Assembly (NCBI GenBank): GCA_947494975.1
Contig: CANLXA010000001.1
Span: forward strand, 1,116,001-1,180,000
DNA: 64,000 nt
From: an uncultured Roseicyclus sp.
GTDB taxonomy: Bacteria > Pseudomonadota > Alphaproteobacteria > Rhodobacterales > Rhodobacteraceae
Reading direction: 5' to 3'
The position numbers were made by a program, and so were the translations under genes. Position 1 is the first letter of the stretch, and every line of letters starts with the position of its first letter. The notes below the pieces were generated by a model. The model saw only the letters and a list, made by a program, of their open reading frames with translations, made no database searches and had not been told where the DNA came from. This document shows, piece after piece, positions 7,925-16,756 of the stretch.

Positions 7925-8220
7925 CCCAAGACGCCACGACACGCGCCGCCGAGGTGCTGGCCGAACACCGCGAAAGCATCGATCGCCTGGATGCGATCCT
8001 GATCTACACCCTGGGGGAGCGCTTCAAGCACACCCAGGCCGTCGGCAAACTGAAAGCCGAACACAACCTTCCCCCGTCCGATCCGTCGCGTGAAGCGACC
8101 CAGATCGCGCGGCTCGAAGACCTGGCGATGCGGGCCGATCTGGACCCGGATTTCGCCAAGAAACTCCTTCGCTTCGTCATCGATGAAGTGATCCGACACC
8201 ACGAACAACATCAATCCTGA
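7921..8220 (+). CDS. Chorismate mutase (AroQ class, monofunctional)
   Basis: 99 residues from ATG 7921, the length of a single AroQ domain. It is all-helical: a first helix with RESIDRLDAILIYTLGERF (the ExIDxLD pattern with active-site Arg/Asp), then THTQAVGKLKAEHNLPP-like residues around the VGKLK lysine, and a last helix with FVIDEVIRHHEQ. It converts chorismate to prephenate in the cytosol for Phe and Tyr synthesis. Placement of this gene between ffh and rpsP is a familiar Rhodobacterales arrangement. Its stop is 78 bases from rpsP. Confidence 0.85.
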   Translation: MTQDATTRAAEVLAEHRESIDRLDAILIYTLGERFKHTQAVGKLKAEHNLPPSDPSREATQIARLEDLAMRADLDPDFAKKLLRFVIDEVIRHHEQHQS

Positions 8221-8298
8221 GGGGTCGCCCTCATCAACGCCATTCCATTCGCCCTCAAGTAACCAAGTGGCAGGGCAAACAAACAGGAGATACTTACA

Positions 8299-8727
8299 AT
8301 GGCCATCAAACTTCGTCTCGCCCGTGGCGGCTCCAAGAAGCGCCCGTTCTACCGCATCGTGGCCGCCGACAGCCGCATGCCCCGCGACGGCCGCTTCATC
8401 GAGAAGCTCGGCACCTATAACCCGCTCCTGCCCAAGGACAGCGAAGAGCGCGTGAAAATGGATATGGAGCGTGTGCAGCACTGGCTCGACAACGGCGCGC
8501 AGCCGACCGACCGCGTCAGCCGGTTCCTCGAAGCCGCCGGTGTGATCGAGAAGAAAGAGCGCGCCAACATGAAGAAGGCCGAGCCGGGCAAGAAAGCCCA
8601 GGAACGCGTCGAAGAGAAAGCGGCCAAGGTCGCCGCAGCCGCAGAGGCTGCAGCCGCCCCGGCAGCAGAAGAACCCGCAGAAGAAGCACCGGCGGAGGAC
8701 ACCCCCGCAGAAGAAACCGCAGAATAA
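8299..8727 (+). CDS. rpsP: 30S ribosomal protein S16 with Ala/Glu-rich extension
   Basis: The conserved core is residues 1-85: [20 protein letters not shown], then [16 protein letters not shown]. The E. coli protein is about 82 residues; this one is 142 because of a C-terminal tail from about residue 88 that changes from Lys/Glu to Ala/Glu/Pro repeats ([21 protein letters not shown]). Such acidic low-complexity tails are common on alphaproteobacterial S16. A ribosome site AGGAGA lies upstream of ATG 8299. The order rpsP-rimM is the normal ribosome-maturation pair. Confidence 0.97.
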   Translation: MAIKLRLARGGSKKRPFYRIVAADSRMPRDGRFIEKLGTYNPLLPKDSEERVKMDMERVQHWLDNGAQPTDRVSRFLEAAGVIEKKERANMKKAEPGKKAQERVEEKAAKVAAAAEAAAAPAAEEPAEEAPAEDTPAEETAE

Positions 8728-8798
8728 GCGGCCCGGACGCCCGCTGCGATTTGGCTCGCGGGCGTCCACCCCCCCCTCACCGCAGACGAGACCCCGAA

Positions 8799-9347
8799 AT
8801 GGCAAAATCCGACCAGATCTGCGTCGGCGCGATCATGGGCGCTTTTGGCGTCCGGGGCGAAGTGCGCGTGAAAAGCTTCTGTGCCGAGCCCTCGGATATC
8901 GGCGCTTACGGCCCGCTCTCAACCGAGGACGGCACGCGGGCGTTCACGATTACCCTGACGCGTCCGGTCAAGACCGGTTACGCCGCAAAGCTATCGGGCG
9001 TGCTCGATAAGGATGCGGCCGATGCCCTACGAGGCACCCGGCTCTACGCCCCGCGCAGCGCCCTGCCGTCGCTGCCCCATGACGAATATTACCAGACCGA
9101 CCTGATCGGCCTGACGGTGCTGGATACCGGCGGCGCCGAGATCGGCAAGATCTCGGCCGTCCTGAACCACGGCGCCGGCGATATCCTCGAAGTGCGGGGC
9201 AAAGGCAGCCCCGGCCCGGTGCTGGTCCCGTTCACGATGGCCGTCGTGCCCACCGTCGATCTTGCCGCGGGCCGTGTCATCATCGATCCTCCAGCGGGGC
9301 TCCTTGACGACCCGAAGGGAGGCACCTCCGCCTCGGACGACGCCTGA
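8799..9347 (+). CDS. rimM: 16S rRNA processing protein RimM
   Basis: 182 residues. The N-terminal beta-barrel opens with VGAIMGAFGVRGEVRVKSF, the RimM signature. The linker DEYYQTDLIGL leads into a C-terminal PRC barrel with LVPFTMAVVPTVDLAAGRV. It binds S19 in the 30S head and assists maturation of the 16S 3' domain. The start at 8799 rather than the upstream in-frame ATG (8751) puts the barrel at the N-terminus. It lies 71 bases after rpsP. The usual next gene, trmD, is displaced by 2 kb. Confidence 0.95.
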   Translation: MAKSDQICVGAIMGAFGVRGEVRVKSFCAEPSDIGAYGPLSTEDGTRAFTITLTRPVKTGYAAKLSGVLDKDAADALRGTRLYAPRSALPSLPHDEYYQTDLIGLTVLDTGGAEIGKISAVLNHGAGDILEVRGKGSPGPVLVPFTMAVVPTVDLAAGRVIIDPPAGLLDDPKGGTSASDDA

Positions 9348-9460
9348 CGGCGCCTTTGCCTCGCCGGACCCGGCGCCTCCCGCCCTGCGGGCGCTCGGCG
9401 CGGGTGCGTGTGGCCCGGCCACGGCCCCGGACGATCAGGTCGCTCCAGGGGAAATGTCGG

Positions 9461-9560
9461 ATGCCTCCGGCGGGGGTATTTGAGCACCAGTGGAAGACTG
9501 GTCGCCCGTCCCCGTCTTCCACTGGTTCGAAATACCCCGGGGGAGACGCCGAAGGCGGCG
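9461..9560. repeat. Large imperfect palindrome of two inverted repeat copies
   Basis: Two copies of an intergenic element face each other. ACCAGTGGAAGAC (9486-9498) pairs with GTCTTCCACTGGT (9514-9526), and GGGGTATTT (9473-9481) pairs with AAATACCCC (9530-9538). The whole could fold into a stem of more than 60 bases. Positions 9518-9538 are identical to 541-561. It fills much of the 313-base gap between rimM and the ABC permease on the other strand. The rest of the gap is G/C-rich, with another inverted element near 9352-9420, and no gene. Confidence 0.7.
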
Positions 9561-9660
9561 GGGGCAGCGCCCCTATGGCGAGGCTTTGCCTCGCGGCCCG
9601 AGCGCGGGCCGCGCAAGCGGACAAGTGAGAAAAGACGTGCGGCGCAGCCGCTCCTTCAGG

Positions 9661-10422
9661 TCACGCGCGGATGCGCCAGCCGGTTTTGAAGATCCAGCCG
9701 ATGGTCAGGATGCACGCGCCGGTGAAGCCCAGGATCGCGATGATGGACCAGACAAGCGCCACATCGGCCTGCCCGAAGAAGCTCCACCGGAAGCCGCTCA
9801 CCAGATAGACCACGGGGTTGAACAGGCTCACGGCCTGCCAGCCTTCCGGCAGCATCGTGATGGAGTAGAATGCACCGCCCAGGAACACCAGCGGCGTGAC
9901 CGCCAGAAGCGGGATCAGCTGCAGCTGTTCGAAATTCTGCGCCCAGATGCCGATGATGAAGCCGAACAGGCTGAAGGAGAGGCAGGTGAGCACAAGGAAG
10001 GTCAGCATCCAGATCGGGTGCAGGATCTGCAGGTCGACGAAGAAGAAGGCCGTCACGAGGATGATGAGGCCGATCATGAAGCTCTTGGTCGCCGCCGCCA
10101 GAACGTAACCGGCGGTGATTTCCAGAAAGCTCGCGGGGGCCGAGAGCAATTCATAGATCGTGCCGATGAATTTCGGAAAGTAGATGCCGAATGACGCATT
10201 GGCAATCGACTGGGTCAGCACCGTGAGCATGATAAGCCCCGGCACGATGAAAGCGCCATAGCTGACACCCTCGACCTGGTCGATGCGGGACCCGATCGCA
10301 GTGCCGAAGACGATGAAGTAAAGCGACGTCGAGAGAACCGGAGAGATGATCGATTGCGCGATGGTGCGGAAGGTGCGCGCCATTTCGAATACATAGATCG
10401 CGCGGACGGCTTGCAGATTCAT
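9661..10422 (-). CDS. ABC-2 type transporter permease (YadH-like)
   Basis: 253 residues with six predicted membrane helices. The pattern is that of ABC-2 exporters: an amphipathic N-terminus ([20 protein letters not shown]), a conserved glycine-rich segment [13 protein letters not shown], and the late [17 protein letters not shown]. It pairs with the ATPase encoded immediately upstream (4-bp ATGA overlap). Such YadGH-type exporters have no firmly assigned substrate. The pair is a minus-strand cassette inside the plus-strand rimM-trmD region. Confidence 0.9.
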   Translation of the reverse strand: MNLQAVRAIYVFEMARTFRTIAQSIISPVLSTSLYFIVFGTAIGSRIDQVEGVSYGAFIVPGLIMLTVLTQSIANASFGIYFPKFIGTIYELLSAPASFLEITAGYVLAAATKSFMIGLIILVTAFFFVDLQILHPIWMLTFLVLTCLSFSLFGFIIGIWAQNFEQLQLIPLLAVTPLVFLGGAFYSITMLPEGWQAVSLFNPVVYLVSGFRWSFFGQADVALVWSIIAILGFTGACILTIGWIFKTGWRIRA

Positions 10423-11363
10423 GGCGCCACTCCCTCTTCCTGATCTTGTAAAAGGCCCACGAAGATCTCCTCCAGCGAGCTTTGCTTGGTTTCCACATCC
10501 GCAACACTGAGCCCCGCGGCCTGAAGTGCCGAGAGCAACCGCACGATGCCGGTGCGTTCGGCGCGTGTGTCATAGCGATAGATCAGGCGTTGGCCGTCGT
10601 CGGACAGCTCCACGTCGCGGTCGGCCAGCTCCTCCGGGATCGCGTCGATCTTCTTGTTCAGATCGATCCGCAACTCCTTCTGCCCCATCCGGGCCATCAG
10701 GGCCGCCTTTTCCTCCACCAGCAGGATCTGGCCCTTGTTGATCACACCTACACGGTCGGCCATCGCCTCGGCCTCTTCGATATAATGGGTGGTCAGAATA
10801 ATGGTGACACCACTGTCCGACAGGGCGCGGACGATCTCCCACATGTCCCGGCGCAGCTCCACGTCGACCCCGGCTGTGGGCTCATCGAGGAACAGGACCC
10901 GCGGCTCATGGCTCAGCGCCTTGGCGATCAGCACCCGGCGTTTCATGCCACCGGAAAGCTCGCGGATCGCATTGTCCTTTTTGTCCCAGAGCGACAATTG
11001 CCGCAGGATCTGTTCGATCTTGGCGTCGTCACGGGGCTTGCCAAACAAGCCGCGCGAAAACCGGACGGTATTGATCACCTTCTCGAACGGCTCGAGGTTG
11101 ATCTCCTGCGGCACCAGCCCGATCAGGTCACGCGCGCCGCGGTATTGGCTCTGGGTATCGAACCCGCCCACCGTCACCCGGCCGGACGTTGGCTGCACAA
11201 TCCCGCAAATCGCTGAGATCAAGGTGGTTTTCCCGGCGCCGTTGGGGCCGAGCAGCGCGAGGATCTCACCCTCCATGATCTCGAGCGAGACATTGTCGAG
11301 GGCGACGAAACCGCCGTCATAGGTCTTGTTGAGCGCATCAACGGACAGGATGGGCGTGGGCAT
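10419..11363 (-). CDS. ABC exporter ATP-binding protein (YadG-like)
   Basis: 314 residues from ATG 11363. Walker A is GPNGAGKTT at 39-47, signature LSGGMKRR at 136-143, Walker [11 protein letters not shown] at 156-165, and a switch histidine follows in [15 protein letters not shown]-terminal domain of about 90 residues after the ATPase core is typical of ABC-2 ATPases (DRA-like). The frame is open 56 codons further upstream, but those residues are not family-like. It is translationally coupled to the permease and hydrolyses ATP on the cytosolic face of the exporter. Confidence 0.93.
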   Translation of the reverse strand: MPTPILSVDALNKTYDGGFVALDNVSLEIMEGEILALLGPNGAGKTTLISAICGIVQPTSGRVTVGGFDTQSQYRGARDLIGLVPQEINLEPFEKVINTVRFSRGLFGKPRDDAKIEQILRQLSLWDKKDNAIRELSGGMKRRVLIAKALSHEPRVLFLDEPTAGVDVELRRDMWEIVRALSDSGVTIILTTHYIEEAEAMADRVGVINKGQILLVEEKAALMARMGQKELRIDLNKKIDAIPEELADRDVELSDDGQRLIYRYDTRAERTGIVRLLSALQAAGLSVADVETKQSSLEEIFVGLLQDQEEGVAP

Positions 11364-11512
11364 GGCTGTCTCCTTCACGAACGGGCAACCTATGGCGGGC
11401 GGCGCGGAGCGGCAAGGCGCAGCAGCGCATGGCAGGGCTACGAAAATGAACAGTCCTGACAGGCCCCGACACGCATTGATCGCGGCCGCCTTGCGGCGTA
11501 GACGGCTGGGAT

Positions 11513-12319
11513 ATGAGCGACAGACCCGCAAAATCCCATGGCCGGTTGAGCCAATCGGCCAGCCTCACACCGCGAGAGCTGGTCAGCGACCGTCCACGCC
11601 TGGCGACGGCATGGTGCGCCAAGGTGATCACGCTGTTCCCCGAGACCTTTCCCGGCGTGCTCGGCGCGTCCCTGACGGGGAAGGCGCTGCAAGACGGCCT
11701 CTGGGCCCTGGAGACGATCGATCTGCGCCCTTTCGGCACCGGCAAGCATCGGCAGGTGGATGATACGCCAGCCGGTGGTGGCGCCGGGCTGGTGATGAAG
11801 GCGGATGTGATGGGCCGAGCCCTCGATATGGCGGTTGCGGGGACGCCGGGGCGGAAGGATTGGCCGATCGTGTACCTGTCGCCGCGTGGCAAACCGTTGC
11901 AGCAGGCCGATGCCGGGCGCTTTGCGGCGGCCAGGGGCATGACGCTGGTCTGCGGGCGGTTCGAAGGGCTCGATCAGCGGGTGATCGACCATTACCGGAT
12001 GGAGGAGGTCTCCATCGGCGACTACGTCCTGACCGGCGGGGAACTGGCCGCGCAGGTGCTGCTGGATGCCACCGTGCGGCTGATCCCCGGCGTGTTGGGC
12101 AACGCCGCCTCGACCGAGGAGGAGAGCTTTTCGGACGGGCTTCTGGAGCATCCGCAATATACCAAACCCGCCGAATGGCGCGGCCATGCGATCCCGCCGG
12201 TTCTGCTCTCCGGTGACCATGGCGCGGTGGCGACGTGGCGGCGCGCCCAGGCCGAGGCTTTGACGCAGGCGCGGCGGCCTGACCTGTGGGCGAAGCGGGC
12301 GGATGGCGATGAAGACTGA
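11513..12319 (+). CDS. trmD: tRNA (guanine-N1-)-methyltransferase TrmD
   Basis: Methylates G37 of tRNAs with a G36G37 sequence, using SAM, to prevent frameshifting. The 268 residues include an N-terminal extension of about 38 typical of Rhodobacterales, then [14 protein letters not shown]. The trefoil-knot SAM site shows [37 protein letters not shown] and [14 protein letters not shown]. The C-terminal tRNA-binding part has [13 protein letters not shown] 11513 fits the family N-terminus. It is separated from rimM by a repeat and the ABC cassette on the other strand. Confidence 0.96.
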   Translation: MSDRPAKSHGRLSQSASLTPRELVSDRPRLATAWCAKVITLFPETFPGVLGASLTGKALQDGLWALETIDLRPFGTGKHRQVDDTPAGGGAGLVMKADVMGRALDMAVAGTPGRKDWPIVYLSPRGKPLQQADAGRFAAARGMTLVCGRFEGLDQRVIDHYRMEEVSIGDYVLTGGELAAQVLLDATVRLIPGVLGNAASTEEESFSDGLLEHPQYTKPAEWRGHAIPPVLLSGDHGAVATWRRAQAEALTQARRPDLWAKRADGDED

Positions 12320-12321
12320 CC

Positions 12322-12711
12322 TCATGCCTCATCCCGCGCGGCGATGAACTCCGCCTTCATCTGGTAACCTTTGATCGCCGGACCGGAGACGGCGTTCAGC
12401 AGCAGCGCGCCGGTTTTGATAAGGATGGCGGTGGCCAGCGCATCGAAGATCCAGGCCAGGGGGGCCGCCGCCCCACCCCAGGATTGGGCGAAACCGGCAA
12501 AACCGGTGAAGGTCCAGATACCGGTCACGCCATGCAGGGCCAGCGCAATCCAGAACCCGGCGCAATAGGGGCAATGCCATTGCCCGTAGAGGGTTTGCAA
12601 CGGCTGCGGCAACGCCCCGATGATGCGCATGAACCACGTGCCCCAATGGGGCAGGTGTTCCCAGATAAGGGCGTGGATGGAGATGGCGAGGATCAGGATT
12701 TCGATATTCAT
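12322..12711 (-). CDS. Small membrane protein with CPYCAGFW motif (DUF1360-like)
   Basis: 129 residues with about three hydrophobic helices. A cytosolic-edge motif, WHCPYCAGFWIALAL, resembles the CxxCxxFW signature of DUF1360-like membrane proteins; I give this as a resemblance only. The function is unknown. It sits 55 bases downstream of a MarR regulator on the same strand. The spacer holds a near copy of the inverted repeat that overlaps the MarR start, so MarR probably controls this gene directly. The 3' end converges on trmD with 2 bases between the genes. Confidence 0.6.
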   Translation of the reverse strand: MNIEILILAISIHALIWEHLPHWGTWFMRIIGALPQPLQTLYGQWHCPYCAGFWIALALHGVTGIWTFTGFAGFAQSWGGAAAPLAWIFDALATAILIKTGALLLNAVSGPAIKGYQMKAEFIAARDEA

Positions 12712-12725
12712 TGCGTGTATCTTTC

Positions 12726-12755
12726 TAGTTTGTTCGGCTACCTAATTACTTTAGG
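12726..12755 (-). promoter_or_regulatory. Candidate MarR operator upstream of the CPYCAGFW gene
   Basis: TAGTTTGTTCGGCTACCTAA (12726-12745) matches 13 of 19 positions of the site at 13186-13204. It overlaps an exact inverted repeat, CCTAA-N5-TTAGG, at 12741-12755. It lies 15 bases before the ATG of the membrane protein gene. Confidence 0.5.
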
Positions 12756-12766
12756 CAAATGAGAGA

Positions 12767-13174
12767 TTATGGGATGGTGGCTTGGGCCTGCGCCTTCATG
12801 TCTGCGGGCAGCGCCTCTGCGATGGTCTCGTAAAGCGCCTCCCCCTGGGCCAGCAAATCCGCCCCGGCCTCGGTCAGAATGATGTGCTGCGCGCGGGCAT
12901 CCATCTGGCAGGCGATGCGGGTGATCAGGCCCCGCGCCTCCAGCTTGCTGACCATGGCGCTGGCCGAGGCTTTGGACACGCCAAGCCGGTCCACCACGTT
13001 GTGGAGATGTTGGCCATGCACGTCCTCCCCCGAATATTGCGTGGCGGCTTCGGCCTGCACGGCGGCGAGATATTCGAACTCGCTGAAGCTCAAGGCCAGC
13101 TCCGCCGCGCGGTCGCGCCAAGTCCGGTGGGCCAGGCGGTGGAGGGCTTGCAGAAGGGTTGCGGTGCTGATCAT
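12767..13174 (-). CDS. MarR-family transcriptional regulator
   Basis: 135 residues, the usual MarR size. The winged helix is seen in VDRLGVSKASASAMVSKLEARGLITR (recognition helix and wing start) followed by DARAQHIILTEAG, the wing. The N- and C-terminal helices would form the dimer interface. It is likely an autorepressor acting on its own promoter and on the membrane protein gene downstream, judged from the two related inverted repeats. The inducing ligand is unknown. It sits in a minus-strand cassette between trmD and rplS. Confidence 0.9.
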   Translation of the reverse strand: MISTATLLQALHRLAHRTWRDRAAELALSFSEFEYLAAVQAEAATQYSGEDVHGQHLHNVVDRLGVSKASASAMVSKLEARGLITRIACQMDARAQHIILTEAGADLLAQGEALYETIAEALPADMKAQAQATIP

Positions 13175-13185
13175 GACGTCTCCAT

Positions 13186-13204
13186 TAGTTCGCCTTCCTA
13201 ACTA
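13186..13204 (-). promoter_or_regulatory. Candidate MarR autoregulatory operator
   Basis: TAGTTCGCCTTCCTAACTA is an inverted repeat (TAGTT/AACTA arms) that begins 12 bases upstream of the MarR ATG, over the expected ribosome site and promoter. It resembles the site at 12726-12745. Confidence 0.5.
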
Positions 13205-13491
13205 TGTTGAATTCCCTGCCCCGTCAAGGCGCCTTTCCCTTGATCCCTTGGCCCGCCCCCCGTATACGACCGCAATCCGGGGCCGGAATCGGCCAGCCGG
13301 ATGGTTGTGTTGTGCCAGGGCCAAACTCTCGGGGCCTGAACCGGCGCACAGGACCACAAAAAAGGAACGCAGGTTCGTACCTCTGGCGGGCGCCCCCGAA
13401 TGGGACACATGGCGGACCCGGTCGAAGACCAGAGCTCTGGGGCGGCATCACCTCCGCGGGCAAACCGTGGGCAGATATAGGAGCGTATCAG
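13205..13491 (+). other. rplS upstream region, no gene seen
   Basis: The 317-base gap between MarR and rplS is open in the rplS frame but the translation is not protein-like. It probably holds the rplS promoter and a leader. A weak hairpin near 13316-13338 (CAGG and CC pairing with GG and CCTG) and an A-run at 13358-13364 are the only structures I see. TATAGGAGCG just before the ATG is the ribosome site. Confidence 0.35.
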
Positions 13492-13875
13492 ATGGACCTG
13501 ATCGCACAGATCGAGGCGGAGCAAGTTGCCGCCCTCGGGAAAGACATCCCGGACTTCAAGGCGGGCGATACCGTCCGCGTGGGTTTCCGCGTGACGGAAG
13601 GCACCCGCACCCGGGTGCAGAATTACGAAGGCGTCTGCATCGCACGCAAGAACGGCGCAGGCATTGCCGGTTCGTTCACCGTGCGCAAAATCTCCTTCGG
13701 TGAGGGCGTGGAACGCGTGTTCCCCCTCTACTCCACGAATATCGACAGCATCACCGTCGTGCGCCGGGGCCGCGTGCGCCGTGCAAAGCTCTACTACCTT
13801 CGCTCGCGTCGCGGCAAGTCTGCGCGGATCGCCGAGGACACCCATTACAAGCCGCTGAAAAGCGCCGAAGCCTGA
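13492..13875 (+). CDS. rplS: 50S ribosomal protein L19
   Basis: 127 residues. Signature segments are [55 protein letters not shown] and the basic [20 protein letters not shown]19 sits at the 30S-50S interface. The ATG at 13492 is preceded by AGGAGCG and gives the standard N-terminus. It is followed 14 bases later by rpmE; the two form a short operon ended by a strong terminator. Confidence 0.97.
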   Translation: MDLIAQIEAEQVAALGKDIPDFKAGDTVRVGFRVTEGTRTRVQNYEGVCIARKNGAGIAGSFTVRKISFGEGVERVFPLYSTNIDSITVVRRGRVRRAKLYYLRSRRGKSARIAEDTHYKPLKSAEA

Positions 13876-13889
13876 AAGGAGATCACGAG

Positions 13890-14111
13890 ATGAAAAAGGA
13901 TCTGCATCCCGACTACCACGTGATCGACGTGAAAATGACCAACGGTGACATCGTCCAGATGCGCTCGTCCTGGGGATCGGAGGGCGACACGCTGTCGCTC
14001 GATATCGATCCGACGGTGCACCCGGCCTGGACCGGCGGCGGCGCCCGTCTGCTGGATACCGGCGGCCGCGTGTCGAAGTTCAAGAAGAAATACGAAGGGC
14101 TGGGCTTTTAA
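13890..14111 (+). CDS. rpmE: 50S ribosomal protein L31
   Basis: 73 residues: [20 protein letters not shown] at the start, then [14 protein letters not shown] and the ending [14 protein letters not shown]. The CxxC zinc-ribbon cysteines of some L31 proteins are absent, as in the C-minus form common in alphaproteobacteria. AAAGGAGAT, an excellent ribosome site, precedes the ATG. It is the last gene before the terminator at 14139. Confidence 0.95.
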   Translation: MKKDLHPDYHVIDVKMTNGDIVQMRSSWGSEGDTLSLDIDPTVHPAWTGGGARLLDTGGRVSKFKKKYEGLGF

Positions 14112-14138
14112 GCCACACGTCCTTTCGACCGACGATTG

Positions 14139-14173
14139 CGCCGCCCCATCACACGGGCGGCGTTTTCTTTTTT
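14139..14173 (+). terminator. Rho-independent terminator of rplS-rpmE
   Basis: Stem CGCCGCCC (14139-14146) with GGGCGGCG (14155-14162), an 8-base loop, then TTTTCTTTTTT. Confidence 0.9.
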
Positions 14174-14179
14174 GCCGGG

Positions 14180-14365
14180 GGATTGCCGCCTCGAACGACA
14201 CCTTCGGCGTCTTTGCCTCGCCGGTCCGCGCGCCCTTGACCCTTGTGGGCCAAGGGCGCGGGCGCGTGGGGTTCGTAGGGCATGTCCCCGCAACGCGATG
14301 CGCGGCTTGAGGGGTCGGGTGCCTCCGGCGGGGATATTTGGGAAACAAGGAAGGGGCACGTGCGC
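14180..14365. repeat. Intergenic palindromic repeat, copy 3, with flanking G/C-rich element
   Basis: GTGCCTCCGGCGGGGATATT near 14320 matches the 9462-9480 copy almost base for base. The upstream part, with TTTGCCTCGCCGG (from 14212) followed by inverted GCGCCC/GGGCGC blocks, has a counterpart near 9356. The two stretches thus share a composite layout although the sequences between have diverged. The 340-base gap between rpmE and the TPR gene contains nothing else beyond the terminator. Confidence 0.6.
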
Positions 14366-14451
14366 CATTCATGCCGGGCGCCTGGCGGGGAGCGGATTGC
14401 ACCAGGCGGCCGCACATCGCCGTTCTTGGCCGGGTTTTTTCGTGACTCTTG

Positions 14452-15729
14452 TCAGGAATATCCGGCCACGGGAGCCGCTTGGGCGAAGATCGGGCGCCGG
14501 ATCGCCATCGCCCGGCGCGCTTCGTCACGCTGACCCGTCCTGAGCAGGCATAGCACCCACGTCAGCTCCAGCAGGTCGCGCTGCGCCTTTGATCCGCTAA
14601 GCCGGGCGTGGTCGGCCATCGCCGGCTGCAGCGCGGCCAGAGCAGACCCCCAATCGCCTCGCGCAACGGCGCCCCAGGCCCGCGCGACAGGCGCCACCAG
14701 ATCGGCGGCATATCCGCGCGACGCCTCGGCCAGCTTTGCCAGCGCCGCGCCGTCCCCGGCCATCGCATGGGCCAGCGCCGCGTGGATATCGGCGAAACTC
14801 ATCCCCGGATCGGGAAAGAACCGCGTCGCATAGGCGCTGAGCGCCTGCCATTTCTCCTGCGGCACATCCAGCCCTGCCAGATCCGCCCGCCACAACAGTG
14901 CCGCCGCATCCGAGAGCACGTTGAGGGGGAGAGAATGGCTCGCACCGGGCGCGATACCGCCATCGTATTGCGCCCACATCGCCGCCGCGTCGCCCTGCTC
15001 CAGCGCCCAGAGCGCCTCGTGCCACGACAGGTGCCCATGCAGCAGCGCGCGTTTGTCGTAATCCTGCTTCCATGCCGCGAGGTAGGCGCGGCCGGTCTCT
15101 GTCTCACCCTGCTCGTAGAGTGTGTGGGCCTTGAAATGCGAGCCGTTTGCATTGGCATTGTTCAGCTCCAGCGACCGCTCCATGAGCGCCATCGCCTCGT
15201 CCAGCCGCCCCACCTCGCACATTGCCTGGCCGTGGACGCTCAGGAGCCACCAATCGTCCCCCAGATGCCGATGCAATGCTGTCGTGAACGCCAGCTGAAC
15301 GGCCTCCCGCCCGGCCTCACCGGAAGTGCCGATCAGCCCGAAGATGTTGGTGCAGACCTGGGCCACCAACACGTCGCTTGGGTGGTCCTTCACATGGGCT
15401 TCGACCGCACGACGGGCCTCGGCGGGTTTGCCCGCCAGCAACAGGCCGAACACTGCGATATGCGCCGCCTCCCGCGCGGTGGCTCCGGCGGCCAGCGCCT
15501 CTGCCCGTCCGATCGCCGCCTTGGCCGCGCCCATATCGCCCGCATACATCGCCGCCCGGGCCGCGCCCACATGGGCCAGGGCAAAGCCGTCATCGGCCTC
15601 GACCGCGCGCGCGAACGCCGCCTCCGCCCCGAATGTGGCGGCCAGGATGTGATCCACACCCTCCGCATAGGCCTGCGCCGCCGCGCCTGACCCCGTGCTC
15701 AGCGCGTTGCCATATCTGTCGTGCTGCAT
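14452..15729 (-). CDS. TPR-type protein resembling the TTC38 family
   Basis: 425 residues, almost entirely helical, with repeated Ala-rich helix pairs such as AFARAVEADDGFALAHVGAA and RLDEAMALMERSLELNNANA that fit tetratricopeptide repeats. Conserved HLSWHEALWALEQGD near the middle is characteristic of the TTC38-like group. No signal peptide or membrane helix, so it is probably cytosolic. No catalytic motif is visible; a scaffold role is inference. It is a single gene, divergent from mipZ. Confidence 0.7.
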   Translation of the reverse strand: MQHDRYGNALSTGSGAAAQAYAEGVDHILAATFGAEAAFARAVEADDGFALAHVGAARAAMYAGDMGAAKAAIGRAEALAAGATAREAAHIAVFGLLLAGKPAEARRAVEAHVKDHPSDVLVAQVCTNIFGLIGTSGEAGREAVQLAFTTALHRHLGDDWWLLSVHGQAMCEVGRLDEAMALMERSLELNNANANGSHFKAHTLYEQGETETGRAYLAAWKQDYDKRALLHGHLSWHEALWALEQGDAAAMWAQYDGGIAPGASHSLPLNVLSDAAALLWRADLAGLDVPQEKWQALSAYATRFFPDPGMSFADIHAALAHAMAGDGAALAKLAEASRGYAADLVAPVARAWGAVARGDWGSALAALQPAMADHARLSGSKAQRDLLELTWVLCLLRTGQRDEARRAMAIRRPIFAQAAPVAGYS

Positions 15730-15930
15730 GTAACCCCCATCCCTTGCGGCAAAAGGGTCGCACGGGTTCCACGATTCGGTCCAATGAAAGGGGCTTTGCG
15801 CTTAACAAGGCAAAGCGCAAAGCGTATCTTGCCGCGAAACGTGAGGGTGGCCCGACCAAGAAGGCGACCCCGGTGGCAGGTGATCTGCCCCGACAGGGGC
15901 TGCGATTGAGAAACAAGGCGGGGCGGGCCC

Positions 15931-16740
15931 ATGGCGCATATCATTGTTCTCGGCAACGAGAAGGGCGGATCAGGCAAATCCACAACCTCCATGCACGTGG
16001 CCACGGCGCTGGCGCGACTGGGGCATGTCGTGGGCGGGCTTGATCTGGATCTGCGGCAACGCAGCTTCCAGCGCTATCTGGAAAACCGGATCGCCACGGT
16101 GGAGCGCCAGGGCATGGATATCCCCTGCCCCCGCGTGCTGGAACTCCCCGACATCGCCCCAGAGGACGTCCCGGAAGGCGAGAATATTTACGATCACCGG
16201 CTGTCCACGGCGGTGGCCGACCATGAAAGTGTCTGCGACTTCATCGTGATCGACTGCCCTGGAAGCCACACGCGCCTGAGCCAGGTCGCCCATAGCCTTG
16301 CGGATTCCCTGCTGACCCCGCTCAACGACAGCTTCGTGGATTTCGACCTGCTGGCCAAGATCGACCCCCAGACCTACGAATTGAAAGGCCCCTCGGTCTA
16401 TTCCGAAATGGTCTGGCACGCCCGCCAATTGCGCGCCAAGGCGGGCCTTGCGCCCACCGACTGGATCGTCGTGCGCAACCGCCTTCCGCCGCAGCAGATG
16501 CACAACAAGAAGAAGATGGGCCGCGCGCTGGAAGAGCTGTCGAAACGCATCGGCTTCCGCGTTGCCCCGGGCTTTTCCGAACGCGTGATCTTCCGCGAAC
16601 TGTTCCCATCGGGCATGACCCTCCTGGACTTGCGCGAATTGGGTGTGGATCGTCTGAACATCTCCAACGTCGCCGCCCGCCAGGAACTGCGCGACCTGAT
16701 CCGCGCGCTCAACCTGCCCGGCGTCAGCGTGGAATTCTGA
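15931..16740 (+). CDS. mipZ: MipZ-type ParA-family ATPase for division-site placement
   Basis: 269 residues. The deviant Walker A KGGSGKST is at 11-18, followed by TTSMHVATALARLGH and the switch segment GGLDLDLRQRSFQRYLENR. Walker B-like FIVIDCPGSHTRLSQ and the C-terminal VNIS-like NISNVAARQELRDL also match. MipZ dimers form an ATP-dependent gradient from the chromosome pole and inhibit FtsZ polymerisation, restricting division to midcell. It replaces MinCD in many alphaproteobacteria. ParA, its paralogue, normally sits next to ParB; no parB is present here, supporting MipZ. Confidence 0.88.
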   Translation: MAHIIVLGNEKGGSGKSTTSMHVATALARLGHVVGGLDLDLRQRSFQRYLENRIATVERQGMDIPCPRVLELPDIAPEDVPEGENIYDHRLSTAVADHESVCDFIVIDCPGSHTRLSQVAHSLADSLLTPLNDSFVDFDLLAKIDPQTYELKGPSVYSEMVWHARQLRAKAGLAPTDWIVVRNRLPPQQMHNKKKMGRALEELSKRIGFRVAPGFSERVIFRELFPSGMTLLDLRELGVDRLNISNVAARQELRDLIRALNLPGVSVEF

Positions 16741-16756
16741 ACCCGCACGTCTTTCA

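Noticed and set aside
15783-16043. Very basic short frame (LNKAKRKAYLAAKREGG) in front of mipZ
   Set aside because: It overlaps the mipZ start in another frame, lacks its own start and ribosome site, and its end is clearly the mirror of mipZ codons.
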